A stretch of DNA of 6,654 nucleotides, from positions 1 through 6,654 of the forward strand of contig CAJCJE010000954.1 of the NCBI GenBank assembly GCA_903970565.1, read 5' to 3'. Every line of letters starts with the position of its first letter. Position 1 is the first letter of the stretch. This document shows, one piece after another, positions 1-6,654 of this stretch. This DNA is from Candidatus Melainabacteria bacterium. GTDB taxonomy: Bacteria; Actinomycetota; Actinomycetes; Mycobacteriales; Pseudonocardiaceae. The notes beneath the pieces were generated by a model. It was not told the DNA's origin. It did no database searches and was given only the letters and a program-made list of their open reading frames with translations. The position numbers and the translations under genes were made by a program.

Positions 1-1
1 T

Positions 2-3000
2 CCGGACAACCGTGGCTGGGACCTGGCGAACCTGACCGGATCAGGCAACAACCAGGAGGAGACCTTCGCCCGCCAGGGCGGTTTCCTGTATGACGTCGAC
101 GAGTTCGATCCGGGGTTCTTCGGGATCAGTCCGCGTGAGGCGTTGGCGATGGACCCGCAGCAGCGGGTTCTGCTGGAGATCGCGTGGGAGGCGTTCGAGC
201 GCGCCGGCATCGCACCGCACACGCTGCGTGGCAGCGAAACCGGTGTGTTCACCGGGGCGCCGGCCTCGTTGTACGGCCTCGGTTCGCCGGATATGACCAA
301 GGACCTCGAAGGCTACGGCCTGACCGGCACCGGCATCGGCATGATGTCCGGTCGGGTGGCCTACACGCTCGGGCTGGAAGGCCCGGCCATCTCGGTGGAC
401 ACCCAGTGCTCGACCTCGCTGGTGGCGTTGCACCTGGCCTGCCGCGCGCTGCGCAGCGGCGACTGCGACCTCGCCCTTGCCGGCGGCGTGACGATCATGC
501 CGACGCTGGGCGCGTTCATCGAGTTCGGCCGTCAGGGTGGGTTGTCGGTGGATGGTCGGTGTCGTGCTTTTGGGGTGGGTGCTGGCGGTACGGGGTGGGC
601 TGAGGGTGCGGGTGTGGTGGTGGTGGAGTTGTTGTCGGTGGCGGTGCGGCGTGGTCATCGGGTGTTGGGTGTGGTGCGGGGTTCCGCGGTGAATCAGGAT
701 GGTGCGTCGAATGGGTTGACGGCGCCGTCGGGGGTGGCGCAGGTGCGGGTGATTCGGTCGGCGTTGGGTTCGGGTGGGTTGAGTGTGGGTGATGTGGATG
801 TGGTGGAGGGTCATGGGACGGGTACCCGGCTTGGTGATCCGATTGAGGTGGGGGCGTTGTTGGGGTCGTATGGGCGGGCGCGGGATACGCCGTTGTTTTT
901 GGGGTCGGTGAAGTCGAATGTGGGTCATGCGCAGGCTGCGTCGGGTGTGGCGGGTGTGATCAAGATGGTGATGGCGTTGCAGGCGGGGGTGTTGCCGAAG
1001 ACGTTGTGGGTGGAGGAGCCGTCGGGTGAGGTGGATTGGTCCAGCGGCGGTATTGAGTTGTTGAGGGAGGCGCGTCCGTGGCCGGTGGTGGATCGGCCTC
1101 GTCGAGCCGCCGTCTCCGCCTTCGGGGTCAGCGGCACCAACGCGCACGTCATTCTTGAACAGGCCCCGGAGACCGGTGCCGAGCCCGTCGCGCCAGCAGC
1201 CACCGTGGACGGTGTTCCGTGGGTGCTGTCCGGTCGGACCAGGCAGGGGCTTGCCGCGCAGGCAAAGGCTTTGCTCGCGCATGTCACCGCGCGGCCGGAG
1301 GCGGATATCGCCGCGATCGGCCTGTCGCTGGGCACCACGCGCTCCGCGCTGACCTACCGGTCCGCCGTCATCGGCCGGGACCGGGAAGAACTGTGTGCCG
1401 GCCTGCGTGCGCTCGCCGAGGACGGCACCTCTCCGTACCTGCTGCCGACCTCCGTCGTGGCGCCGGGCAAACTGGCGATGTTGTTCTCCGGGCAGGGCGC
1501 CCAGCGCGCCGGGATGGGCAAGCAGCTCCACGCGACGGTGCCTGCCTTCACCTCGGCACTGGATGCGGTGGCCGAGCAGCTGAATCCGTTGCTGTCGAAC
1601 GATATTCGCGAGGTGATGTTCGCCGAGGACGCGCAGCGGCTGGACCGGACCGAGTACACCCAGCCGGCGCTGTTCGCGTTCGAGGTCGCCCTGTACCGGA
1701 TGTTCGAATCCTTCGGTGTGCGGGCCGACTACCTGATCGGTCATTCCATCGGCGAACTCGCCGCCGCGCACCTGGCCGGGGTGTTCTCGTTGGCCGACGC
1801 CTGCCGGCTGGTGGCCGCGCGCGGTCGGCTCATGCAGTCGGTGACCCACCCCGGTGCGATGGCGTCCATCCGGGGCGCCGAGGCCGAGGTGTCGGCGCTG
1901 CTGGTGCCGGGGGTGAGCATCGCGGCGGTGAACGGTCCGGCTGCGGTGGTGGTCTCCGGTGATGTCGACGCGGTGGCCGAAACGGTCCGGCTGGCAACGG
2001 ACAACGGCCTCCGCACCCGGCCGCTGCGGGTGAGTCACGCCTTTCATTCGTCCCATCTGGACGGCATCCTGGAGGACTACCGCGAGGTGGCCGGGACCGT
2101 CTCCTACCGGCCGCCGGAGTTGCCGGTGGTGGCCAACCTGACCGGGCGCTCGGTCGGCGACGAGATGTGCTCGGCCGACTACTGGGTTTCCCAGCTGCGG
2201 GAGGCGGTCCGCTTCGCGGAGGGGATCGGTTTCCTCGCCGACAAGGGAGTCCGCCGGTTCCTCGAACTCGGCCCTGGGCCGGCGCTGACCGGACTGATCG
2301 GCGACATTGTTGCCGAGGCGGATGCGATTCCGGTGCTGCGGGCCGACCGCTCCGATCCGACCGCGCTCGCCACGGCACTCGCGAGCCTGCACACCATCGG
2401 CGTCGCCGTGGACTGGGCGGCGGTGTTCGCGCCGTCCGGTGCGGTCACGGTGGACCTGCCGGTGTACCAGTTCGAGCATGAACACTTCTGGTTGAGTTCT
2501 CCCGCGCGCGGCAGGGAATCAGCGGCGGATCAGGGCTTCTGGGACGCGGTGCGCGGTGCCGACCTCCCGGCGCTGGCCAGCACGCTCGGCGCCGGTGCCG
2601 ACCACCAGGACTCCCTGGCCGAGGTGTTGCCGCTGTTGTCGCGTTGGCTGGAGGACCGTCGGGTTCGCGAGACGGTGGACAACTGGCGCTACCGGATCAG
2701 CTGGAAGCCGGTGCGGACCGAGACGGCGGCGCTGACCGGGACGTGGCTGATCGTGGCACCGGACGGGGTTGAGGCGGCGGCGGGCATCGCAGCGGGCCTG
2801 ACCGGCGCGGGCGCCACGGTGCGGACGGTCTCCTGGTCGGCTGGCGAGCCCGGCCCGGAACTGCCCGAGGTGACCGAACTGGCCGGCGTGGTGTCGCTGC
2901 TCGCGTTGGCCGATGGCGAGGTCGACGGCGTGCCCGCCGGGCTGCTGCTGAACACGGCGTTGGCCAGGGAACATGCCCGGCTCGACCTGACCGGGTCGCT

Positions 3001-6000
3001 CTGGTTCGCCACCCGGGGCGCGGTGTCGACCGGGCGGTCCGACCTGGTCGAACACCCGGAACAGGCCACCACCTGGGGCCTTGGCCGAGTACTCGCGGTC
3101 GAGGACCCCGACCGCTGGGGTGGCCTCGTCGACCTGCCGAAACTCCTGGACGACCGGGCGGTCGGCCGGGTGGTGGGCTGGCTGGGTTCGACGGTGGAGG
3201 CGCAGACCGCGATCCGGGGCAACGGCGTCCTCGCCGCCCGGCTGGTCCGGGCCGCTCGCACCGGCCAGGCACCGGCCGGCGTGCCCGGCGGCACGATCCT
3301 GATCACCGGCGGTTCGGGTGCGCTGGCCGGCGCCCTCGCCCGGTATCTCGCCGCGCACGGCGCGGACCACCTGCTGCTGGTCAGCCGGCGCGGCGCGACG
3401 GCGCCGAACGCCGAGGAACTGGCGGCCGAACTCACCGCGGCCGGGGCGAGGGTGACGTTCGCGGCCTGTGACGCCGCCGACCGGGCCGCGCTGGCAGCGG
3501 TACTCGACGCCGTTCCGGAGCGGTTCCCGCTGCGCGCGGTCATCCACGCGGCGGGGGTGGTCGACGACGGGGTGGTCGCGTCGATGACCACGCGGCGGCT
3601 GGCCACGGTGCTGCGGCCGAAGGTCGCCGCCGCCCGCAACCTGCACGAACTCACCCGCGACCGGGAGCTGGCCGCGTTCGTGCTGTTCTCCTCGCTCGCG
3701 GCCACCGTCGGGTCGGCCGGCCAGGCGAACTACGCCGCCGCGAACGCCTATCTCGACGCCCTCGCCGAGCAGCGGCGGGCGCAGGGCCTGCCGGCGACCT
3801 CGATCGCCTGGGGTCCGTGGGCCGGCAGTGGCATGGCGGCCAACGATGTCGTCGCCGACCGGCTGCGCCGGGTGGGCACCCCGGCAATGGCACCGGAGCT
3901 GGCCTGCGAGGCGTTGGTCGAGGCGCTGTCCGCCGACAGGCCGGCCCTCGCGGTCGCCGACATCGACTGGACCCGGTTCGCCGGCTCGGCGCCGGGTCCG
4001 AAGGTGCGGGCCTTCCTGCGCGAACTGCCGGACCTGGTGCCCGCCGCCGTCGACGAGGGACCGGCGGACGGTGTCGCGGCCACGATCGCCGGACTGTCCG
4101 GTACCGAGCGGATCGCCGTGCTCACCGACCTGGTCCGGACCCAGGCGGCGGCCGTGCTCGGCGTCGCCGACGCGAGCCGGATCGAAGCGGCGCAGTCGTT
4201 CCGGGAGAACGGTTTCGACTCGCTGACCGCGGTGGAGTTCCGCAACCGGCTCAACTCCGCGACCGGGCTGCGGCTGCCCGCGACGCTGGTGTTCGACTTC
4301 CCGACCCCTCGGGAGCTCGCCGGCCACCTCGGCCGGCTGCTGACCGGTACCACCGAGGTCGAGGCCCCGGTGGTCGCGACCGAGTCGAGCGACGAGCAGA
4401 TCGCCATCGTCGGCATCGGCTGTCGCTTCCCCGGTGACGTGAGTACCCCGGAGGAGTTCTGGCAGCTGATCGAGCAGGGCGTGGACGCGATCGTCCCGTT
4501 CCCGGCCGACCGTGGCTGGGCGGAGGTCGGCGACGGCTTCGCCCGCGAGGGCGGTTTCCTCGCCGACGCCGCCGGTTTCGACGCGGCCTTCTTCGGGATC
4601 TCCCCGAGGGAGGCACTGGCGATGGACCCGCAGCAGCGGCTGCTGCTGCACACCTCCTGGGAGGCGGTGGAGCGGGCCGGTATCGACCCGGCCTCGCTGC
4701 GCGGTGAACGGGTCGGCGTGTTCGTCGGCACCAACGGTCAGACCTATCCGGCGCTGCTGGCCGACGCCGAGGACGACTTCGGTGGCCACGTCGGCACCGG
4801 CAACGCGGCCAGCGTGGTGTCCGGCCGGATCTCCTACGCCCTCGGCTTGCAGGGCCCGGCGATCACGGTGGACACCGCCTGCTCCTCCTCGCTGGTCGCG
4901 CTGCATCTGGCCCTGGGTTCGCTGCGGCGCGGGGAATGCACGCTCGCGTTGGCCGGCGGCGCGACGGTGATGTCCACGCCGGCCGCGTTCGTCGAGTTCG
5001 CCCGGCAGGGCGGTCTTGCCGTCGACGGCCGGTGCAAACCCTTCTCCGCCAACGCCGACGGCACCGGCTGGGGCGAGGGCGTCGGGATGCTCGCGGTGGA
5101 ACGGCTCTCGGACGCGCGCCGGCTCGGTCACCAGGTACTGGCGATCGTGCGCGGCAGCGCGATCAACTCCGACGGCGCCAGCAACGGCCTCACCGCGCCG
5201 AACGGCCCCGCCCAGCAGCGGGTGATCACCGACGCGCTGCGCGACGCCGGACTGTCGGCCGCCGACATCGACCTGGTCGAGGCACACGGCACCGGCACCA
5301 CCCTCGGTGACCCGATCGAGGCGCAGGCGCTGCTGGCGACCTACGGCCAGCAGCGGGAAGTTCCGTTGTGGATCGGCTCGGTGAAGTCGAACATCGGCCA
5401 CACCCAGGCCGCCGCCGGGGTCGCCGGCGTGATCAAGATGGTGCTGGCCATGTCGGCGGGCGTCGCGCCGCGCAGCCTGCACGTGGACGCGCCGTCCCCG
5501 CACGTCGACTGGGCCGGCGGCGCGGTCCGGCTGCTGGCCGAGCAGTTGCCCTGGCCGGCGCACACCCGCCCGCGCCGGGCCGCCGTGTCGGCCTTCGGCG
5601 TGAGCGGCACCAACGCGCATGTCATCCTCGAACAGGCCCCGGCCCCGGACACCACGCCGGTCGAGGCCACGGACCGGCCGACCACCTGGCTGCTGTCCGC
5701 CCGCACCCGGCCGGCGCTGGTGGCCCAGGCCGACCGGCTGCTCGCCGTCGCGGACACCACGGCCGCGCGCGATGTCGCGTGGTCGTTGGCCACCACCAGG
5801 ACCACGTTCGCGCACCGCGCCGCCATCGTCGGCGCGGACCGGGACGAACTGCTCGCCGGGTTGCGTGCCCTGCGGGCCGGCGAACCCTCGGCGCTCACCG
5901 GGGTCGCGGGCACGGGCCGGCTGGCCTTCCTGTTCCCCGGCCAGGGATCGCAGCGTCCGAACATGGGATTGGCGCTGTACCAGGAGTTCTCGGTGTTCGC

Positions 6001-6654
6001 GGACGCCTTCGACGAGGTGTGCGCGCAGCTTGATCCCCTGCTGTCCCAGCCGTTGCTGGAGGTGCTGGGCACCGAGGCGATCGACCGGACCGAGTTCACC
6101 CAGCCGGCCCTGTTCGCCGTCGAGGTCGCGCTGTTCCGGCTGTTGACGCACTGGGGCCTGCGGCCGGACTACCTGGCCGGCCACTCGATCGGCGAGATCT
6201 CGGCCGCGCACGTGGCCGGGGTGCTCGACGTGGCGGACGCGGCCCGGCTGGTCGCCGCGCGCGGGCGACTGATGCAGGCGCTGCCCGCCGGGGGCGCGAT
6301 GGTCTCGGTGCGCGCCCGCGAGGACGAGGTCATCCCGCTGCTGGCCGGCGTGCCCGGTCCGGTGGACATCGCCGCGATCAACGGCCCCCGCTCGCTGGTG
6401 GTCTCCGGGGCGGCCGAGTCCGTGCACGAGATCGCGCGCCGGCTGACCGAAGCCGGCTACCAGACCAAACCCCTGCGGGTCAGTCATGCCTTCCACTCCG
6501 GCCTGATGGACCCGATGCTGGCGGAATTCCGCCAGGTACTGGACACCCTGACCTTCTCAAGCCCGAGTATTCCGCTGATCTCCAACCTCACCGGGGAACT
6601 CGCCGAGGACACCGAACTCGGCACCGCGGACTACTGGGTCGACCACGTGCGGCG
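2..6654 (+). CDS. Type I modular polyketide synthase, partial at both ends (KS-AT-KR-ACP-KS-AT)
   Basis: This is an internal fragment of a giant multidomain enzyme that builds a polyketide chain from acyl-CoA extender units in the cytoplasm. The frame beginning at base 2 is open to the window end, about 2217 codons with no stop. The visible domain order is KS1 (incomplete N terminus), AT1, KR, ACP1, KS2 and AT2 (incomplete C terminus). Each domain shows its family motifs in the correct order: KS Cys-His-His, AT GHSIG and HAFH, KR Rossmann and K-S-Y-N, and the ACP phosphopantetheine Ser. The spacing of KS1 and KS2 is identical (offset exactly 4473 bases) from the active-site Cys to the domain end, which argues against a sequencing frameshift. 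Neither the start codon nor the stop codon is in the window. Codon use is typical of a high-GC actinomycete except at about 536-1102. The gene name and final product cannot be told from this fragment. Confidence 0.98.
592..612 (+). other. Predicted G-quadruplex motif on the coding strand
   Basis: Four G runs occur within 21 bases: GGGG at 592-595, GGG at 597-599, GGG at 604-606 and GGG at 610-612, with loops of 1, 4 and 3 bases. This meets the strict G3+N1-7 rule. Two further runs lie just upstream (572-575 and 577-579). The motif sits on the non-template strand and so would also be present in the mRNA. It is a by-product of, or a contributor to, the skewed block; folding is not demonstrated. 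Confidence 0.6.
850..884 (+). other. Second predicted G-quadruplex motif on the coding strand
   Basis: Five G runs occur in 35 bases: 850-854, 862-865, 872-874, 876-878 and 882-884, with loops of 7, 6, 1 and 3 bases. Any four consecutive runs meet the strict G3+N1-7 definition. It encodes part of the KS1 segment just after [12 protein letters not shown] and lies on the non-template strand within the G/T-skewed block. Folding is inferred from pattern only. Confidence 0.6.
1169..1471 (+). other. KS1-AT1 adaptor (linker) region
   Basis: About 101 residues join KS1 to AT1. The segment has the usual makeup of the structured KS-AT adaptor: a short Ala/Pro/Glu-rich start, then VPWVLSGRT, a helix rich in Ala and Leu, a stretch around [23 protein letters not shown], and ALAEDG before the AT begins. 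It positions the AT beside the KS and has no catalytic residues. Base composition here is normal, unlike the preceding block. Confidence 0.85.
1472..2350 (+). other. Acyltransferase domain AT1, predicted malonyl-CoA specific
   Basis: AT1 loads the extender unit from acyl-CoA onto the phosphopantetheine arm of ACP1. It opens with [11 protein letters not shown] and carries the catalytic Ser in GHSIGE (Ser codon 1745-1747, residue 582). Upstream of that Ser is [12 protein letters not shown], the form typical of malonyl-type ATs. The HAFH motif at 2036-2047 also marks malonyl rather than methylmalonyl (YASH) specificity. LELGPGPAL and VLRADR lie near the C-terminal end. Length, about 293 residues, is normal. 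One local oddity is [12 protein letters not shown], where AT2 has [12 protein letters not shown], close to the active site. Malonyl specificity is a family-rule prediction, well supported by three concordant motifs. Confidence 0.94.
2351..2680 (+). other. Post-AT linker and KR dimerisation element
   Basis: The first part runs through [11 protein letters not shown] and [12 protein letters not shown] (2459-2491), the conserved post-AT linker that wraps back on the KS-AT adaptor. Next comes [18 protein letters not shown] (from 2537) and [13 protein letters not shown], which match the two- or three-helix dimerisation element found before the KR in modules that have only a KR for reduction. There is no DH hotdog motif (HxxxGxxxxP) anywhere between AT1 and the KR, so dehydration in this module is not expected. 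Confidence 0.8.
2681..3985 (+). other. Ketoreductase domain, B-type, predicted active
   Basis: The KR reduces the beta-keto group to a hydroxyl using NADPH. The structural subdomain (2681-3286) starts at [11 protein letters not shown] and includes [10 protein letters not shown] and [17 protein letters not shown]. The catalytic subdomain begins at the Rossmann strand [13 protein letters not shown] (from about 3293). The active-site set is complete: Lys at 3620-3622 (residue 1207), Ser at 3692-3694 (residue 1231), Tyr at 3731-3733 (residue 1244) and Asn at 3743-3745 (residue 1248) within [12 protein letters not shown]. The B-type LDD motif appears as VDD (3560-3568), with the diagnostic final Asp present. 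This predicts a D-configured beta-hydroxyl. The GxGxxA form of the cofactor loop (Ala for the third Gly) is, to my knowledge, seen in other PKS KRs and is not taken as inactivating. Confidence 0.93.
3986..4096 (+). other. KR-ACP1 linker
   Basis: About 37 residues ([19 protein letters not shown], then an Ala/Asp/Gly-rich stretch) connect the KR to ACP1. There are no catalytic motifs and no room for an ER domain, whose absence also fits the reading of a KR-only reductive loop. Confidence 0.75.
4097..4348 (+). other. Acyl carrier protein domain ACP1
   Basis: ACP1 carries the growing chain as a thioester on phosphopantetheine. The attachment Ser is in [15 protein letters not shown], codon 4220-4222 (residue 1407). 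Helix I ([19 protein letters not shown]) precedes it, and helices II and III continue to [13 protein letters not shown]. Length, about 84 residues, is standard. The residue before GFDS is Asn rather than the more common Leu, a mild variant. ACP1 receives the malonyl unit from AT1, is elongated by KS1, is reduced by the KR, and should hand the beta-hydroxyacyl chain to KS2 in the same polypeptide. Confidence 0.96.
4349..4396 (+). other. Inter-module linker between ACP1 and KS2
   Basis: Only about 16 residues ([16 protein letters not shown]) separate ACP1 from KS2. There is no stop, start or coiled-coil docking domain, so modules 1 and 2 are covalently joined and chain transfer is intramolecular. 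Confidence 0.9.
4397..5641 (+). other. Ketosynthase domain KS2 (complete)
   Basis: KS2 is a full-length condensing domain of about 415 residues that accepts the beta-hydroxyacyl chain from ACP1. It begins at [13 protein letters not shown] and passes through PADRGW and [17 protein letters not shown]. The active-site Cys is in the canonical VDTACSSS (codon 4880-4882, residue 1627). HGTGT carries its His at 5285-5287 and NIGH its His at 5399-5401. It ends with [13 protein letters not shown]. From the Cys to the C-terminal end it aligns with KS1 without any gap. The [14 protein letters not shown] loop is shorter than the corresponding loop of KS1. Composition is uniformly C/G-ended with no skew, making it a useful internal control for the anomalous block in KS1. 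Confidence 0.97.
5642..5920 (+). other. KS2-AT2 adaptor region
   Basis: About 93 residues join KS2 to AT2. They include [38 protein letters not shown], and [18 protein letters not shown] before the AT starts. The layout matches the first adaptor and the region is structural only. Confidence 0.85.
5921..6654 (+). other. Acyltransferase domain AT2, predicted malonyl-CoA specific (C-terminally truncated by the window)
   Basis: AT2 selects the extender for the second module. It opens with [11 protein letters not shown], has [12 protein letters not shown], and the catalytic Ser lies in GHSIGE (codon 6185-6187, residue 2062). The specificity motif is HAFH at 6485-6496, again the malonyl type. [11 protein letters not shown] is the usual malonyl AT form. 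The window ends within ADYWVDHVR, so the last 50 or so residues of the domain and all later domains of the module (reductive loop, ACP) are unseen. Confidence 0.93.

Larger units (their letters stand above)
536..1102 (+). repeat. GRINS-like element: intense G-over-C and T-over-A skew inside KS1 coding sequence
   Basis: Base composition changes sharply at about 530-541 and returns to normal at about 1080-1105. Counted over 541-1020: G244, T124, C68, A44, giving GC skew about +0.56, TA skew about +0.48 and 65% GC. The KS2 stretch 5041-5520, which largely matches it, gives G176, C178, T57, A69: no GC skew and 74% GC. Third codon positions are almost all G or T, and 16 of 17 Leu codons are TTG, against 2 of 18 in KS2. 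The reading frame and the KS motifs are intact, and there is no indel against KS2. Such blocks within PKS genes have been described as GRINS (genetic repeats of intense nucleotide skews), typically repeated elsewhere in the same cluster and associated with gene conversion. Only one copy is visible here, so its repeat status is inferred. Edges are approximate to about 15 bases. Confidence 0.85.
2..1168 (+). other. Ketosynthase domain KS1 (N-terminally truncated by the window)
   Basis: KS1 catalyses decarboxylative Claisen condensation of the upstream chain with the extender unit on its own module's ACP. The window enters near the usual DRGW position (here PDNRGW), so about the first 50 residues are missing. 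Visible motifs are [17 protein letters not shown] (about residues 40-56), the nucleophilic Cys at 407-409 (residue 136), HGTGT with its His at 812-814 (residue 271), SVKSN with its Lys at 911-913, and the second His of NVGH at 926-928 (residue 309). The domain closes with [13 protein letters not shown]. The C-H-H set is complete, so the domain should be active. Oddities: the active site reads T-Q-C-S-T-S rather than T-A-C-S-S-S, the upstream loop is [11 protein letters not shown] instead of the usual TGNxxSVxSGR, and the second half is encoded by a strongly G/T-skewed block. It is not a KSQ loading domain, because the Cys is present. Confidence 0.95.

Noticed and set aside
401..412. KSQ loading-module ketosynthase
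   Set aside because: The Gln replaces the residue before the Cys, not the Cys itself. The Cys codon tgc at 407-409 is present, so this is not a decarboxylating KSQ domain.
184..603. Short + strand open frames in other phases (also 1219-1962, 3817-4437, 4936-5310, 5368-6033)
   Set aside because: They are out of phase with the continuous PKS frame and give Arg/Ala/Gly-rich products without domains.
600..680. Tandem repeat or CRISPR-like array from recurring ggtg and gtgg units
   Set aside because: The units are irregular and encode conserved, non-repetitive KS protein. They result from the G/T bias, and there are no spacers or regular periods.
536..1102. Compensated frameshift or sequencing artefact causing the odd composition
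   Set aside because: The protein stays aligned to KS2 residue by residue without gaps through HGTGT, SVKSN and GVIKM, so the frame is genuine.
41..2485. Long open frame on the - strand (814 codons)
   Set aside because: It is antisense to motif-perfect PKS coding sequence. Its product is low-complexity Arg/His/Pro/Gln, especially opposite the G/T block, with no recognisable domain. Such shadows are normal in high-GC genes.
3308..3331. Inactivated KR because of Ala in place of the third Gly in the cofactor loop
   Set aside because: The GGSGxLAG form is, as far as I recall, found in other functional PKS KRs, and Lys, Ser, Tyr and Asn of the active site are all present.
4349..4400. Gene boundary between module 1 and module 2
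   Set aside because: There is no stop codon, ribosome binding site or docking domain; the frame runs straight from ACP1 into KS2.
5014..5553. A second skewed block in the matching part of KS2
   Set aside because: Counts over 5041-5520 (G176, C178, T57, A69) show no GC skew and only a slight opposite TA skew.
2519..6496. Very long open frame on the - strand (1325 codons)
   Set aside because: It is a mirror of the KR-ACP-KS-AT coding region created by strong third-position C/G bias. The translation is Arg/Gly/Gln-rich with no motif.

Overview
The window is a piece of one very large type I modular polyketide synthase (PKS) gene on the + strand. A single frame (codons starting at 2, 5, 8 ...) is open from end to end with no stop and no net frameshift, so both gene ends lie outside. 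High GC outside one anomalous block (about 74% in a counted KS2 stretch), strongly C/G-ending codons and the cis-AT modular architecture point to an actinomycete. I cannot name the genus, the gene or the final product.

Layout of the polypeptide (about 2217 codons visible): KS1 (N-terminal part missing, 2-1168), KS-AT adaptor, AT1 (1472-2350), post-AT linker and KR dimerisation element, KR (2681-3985), ACP1 (4097-4348), a 16-residue linker, KS2 (4397-5641), adaptor, and AT2 (5921 to the window end, truncated). This is one nearly complete extension module, KS-AT-KR-ACP, followed by the first half of the next. Both AT domains carry malonyl-type signatures (GHSIG and HAFH). The KR has an intact K-S-Y-N set and a B-type VDD motif, and there is no DH or ER. 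Module 1 is therefore predicted to add an unbranched two-carbon unit and leave a D-configured beta-hydroxyl. ACP1 then passes this to KS2 within the same protein, because the linker is too short for docking domains.

The striking non-protein signal is at about 536-1102, inside KS1. The coding strand abruptly becomes G- and T-rich. Over 541-1020 I counted G244 T124 C68 A44 (GC skew about +0.56, TA skew about +0.48, GC 65%). The largely equivalent stretch of KS2 (5041-5520) has G176 C178 T57 A69 (no GC skew, 74% GC). The reading frame and the KS fold are kept, but codon choice flips (16 of 17 Leu codons are TTG) and several amino acids drift toward G/T-rich codons. This matches the recently described GRINS elements (genetic repeats of intense nucleotide skews) of assembly-line PKS genes, which are linked to gene conversion and module diversification. 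Two strict G-quadruplex motifs lie inside it on the coding strand.

KS1 also has an unusual active-site context: T-Q-C-S-T-S in place of the usual T-A-C-S-S-S, with the nucleophilic Cys kept. No RNA genes, insertion sequences, CRISPR arrays, promoters or terminators were seen. Long open frames on the - strand are shadows of GC-rich coding sequence.
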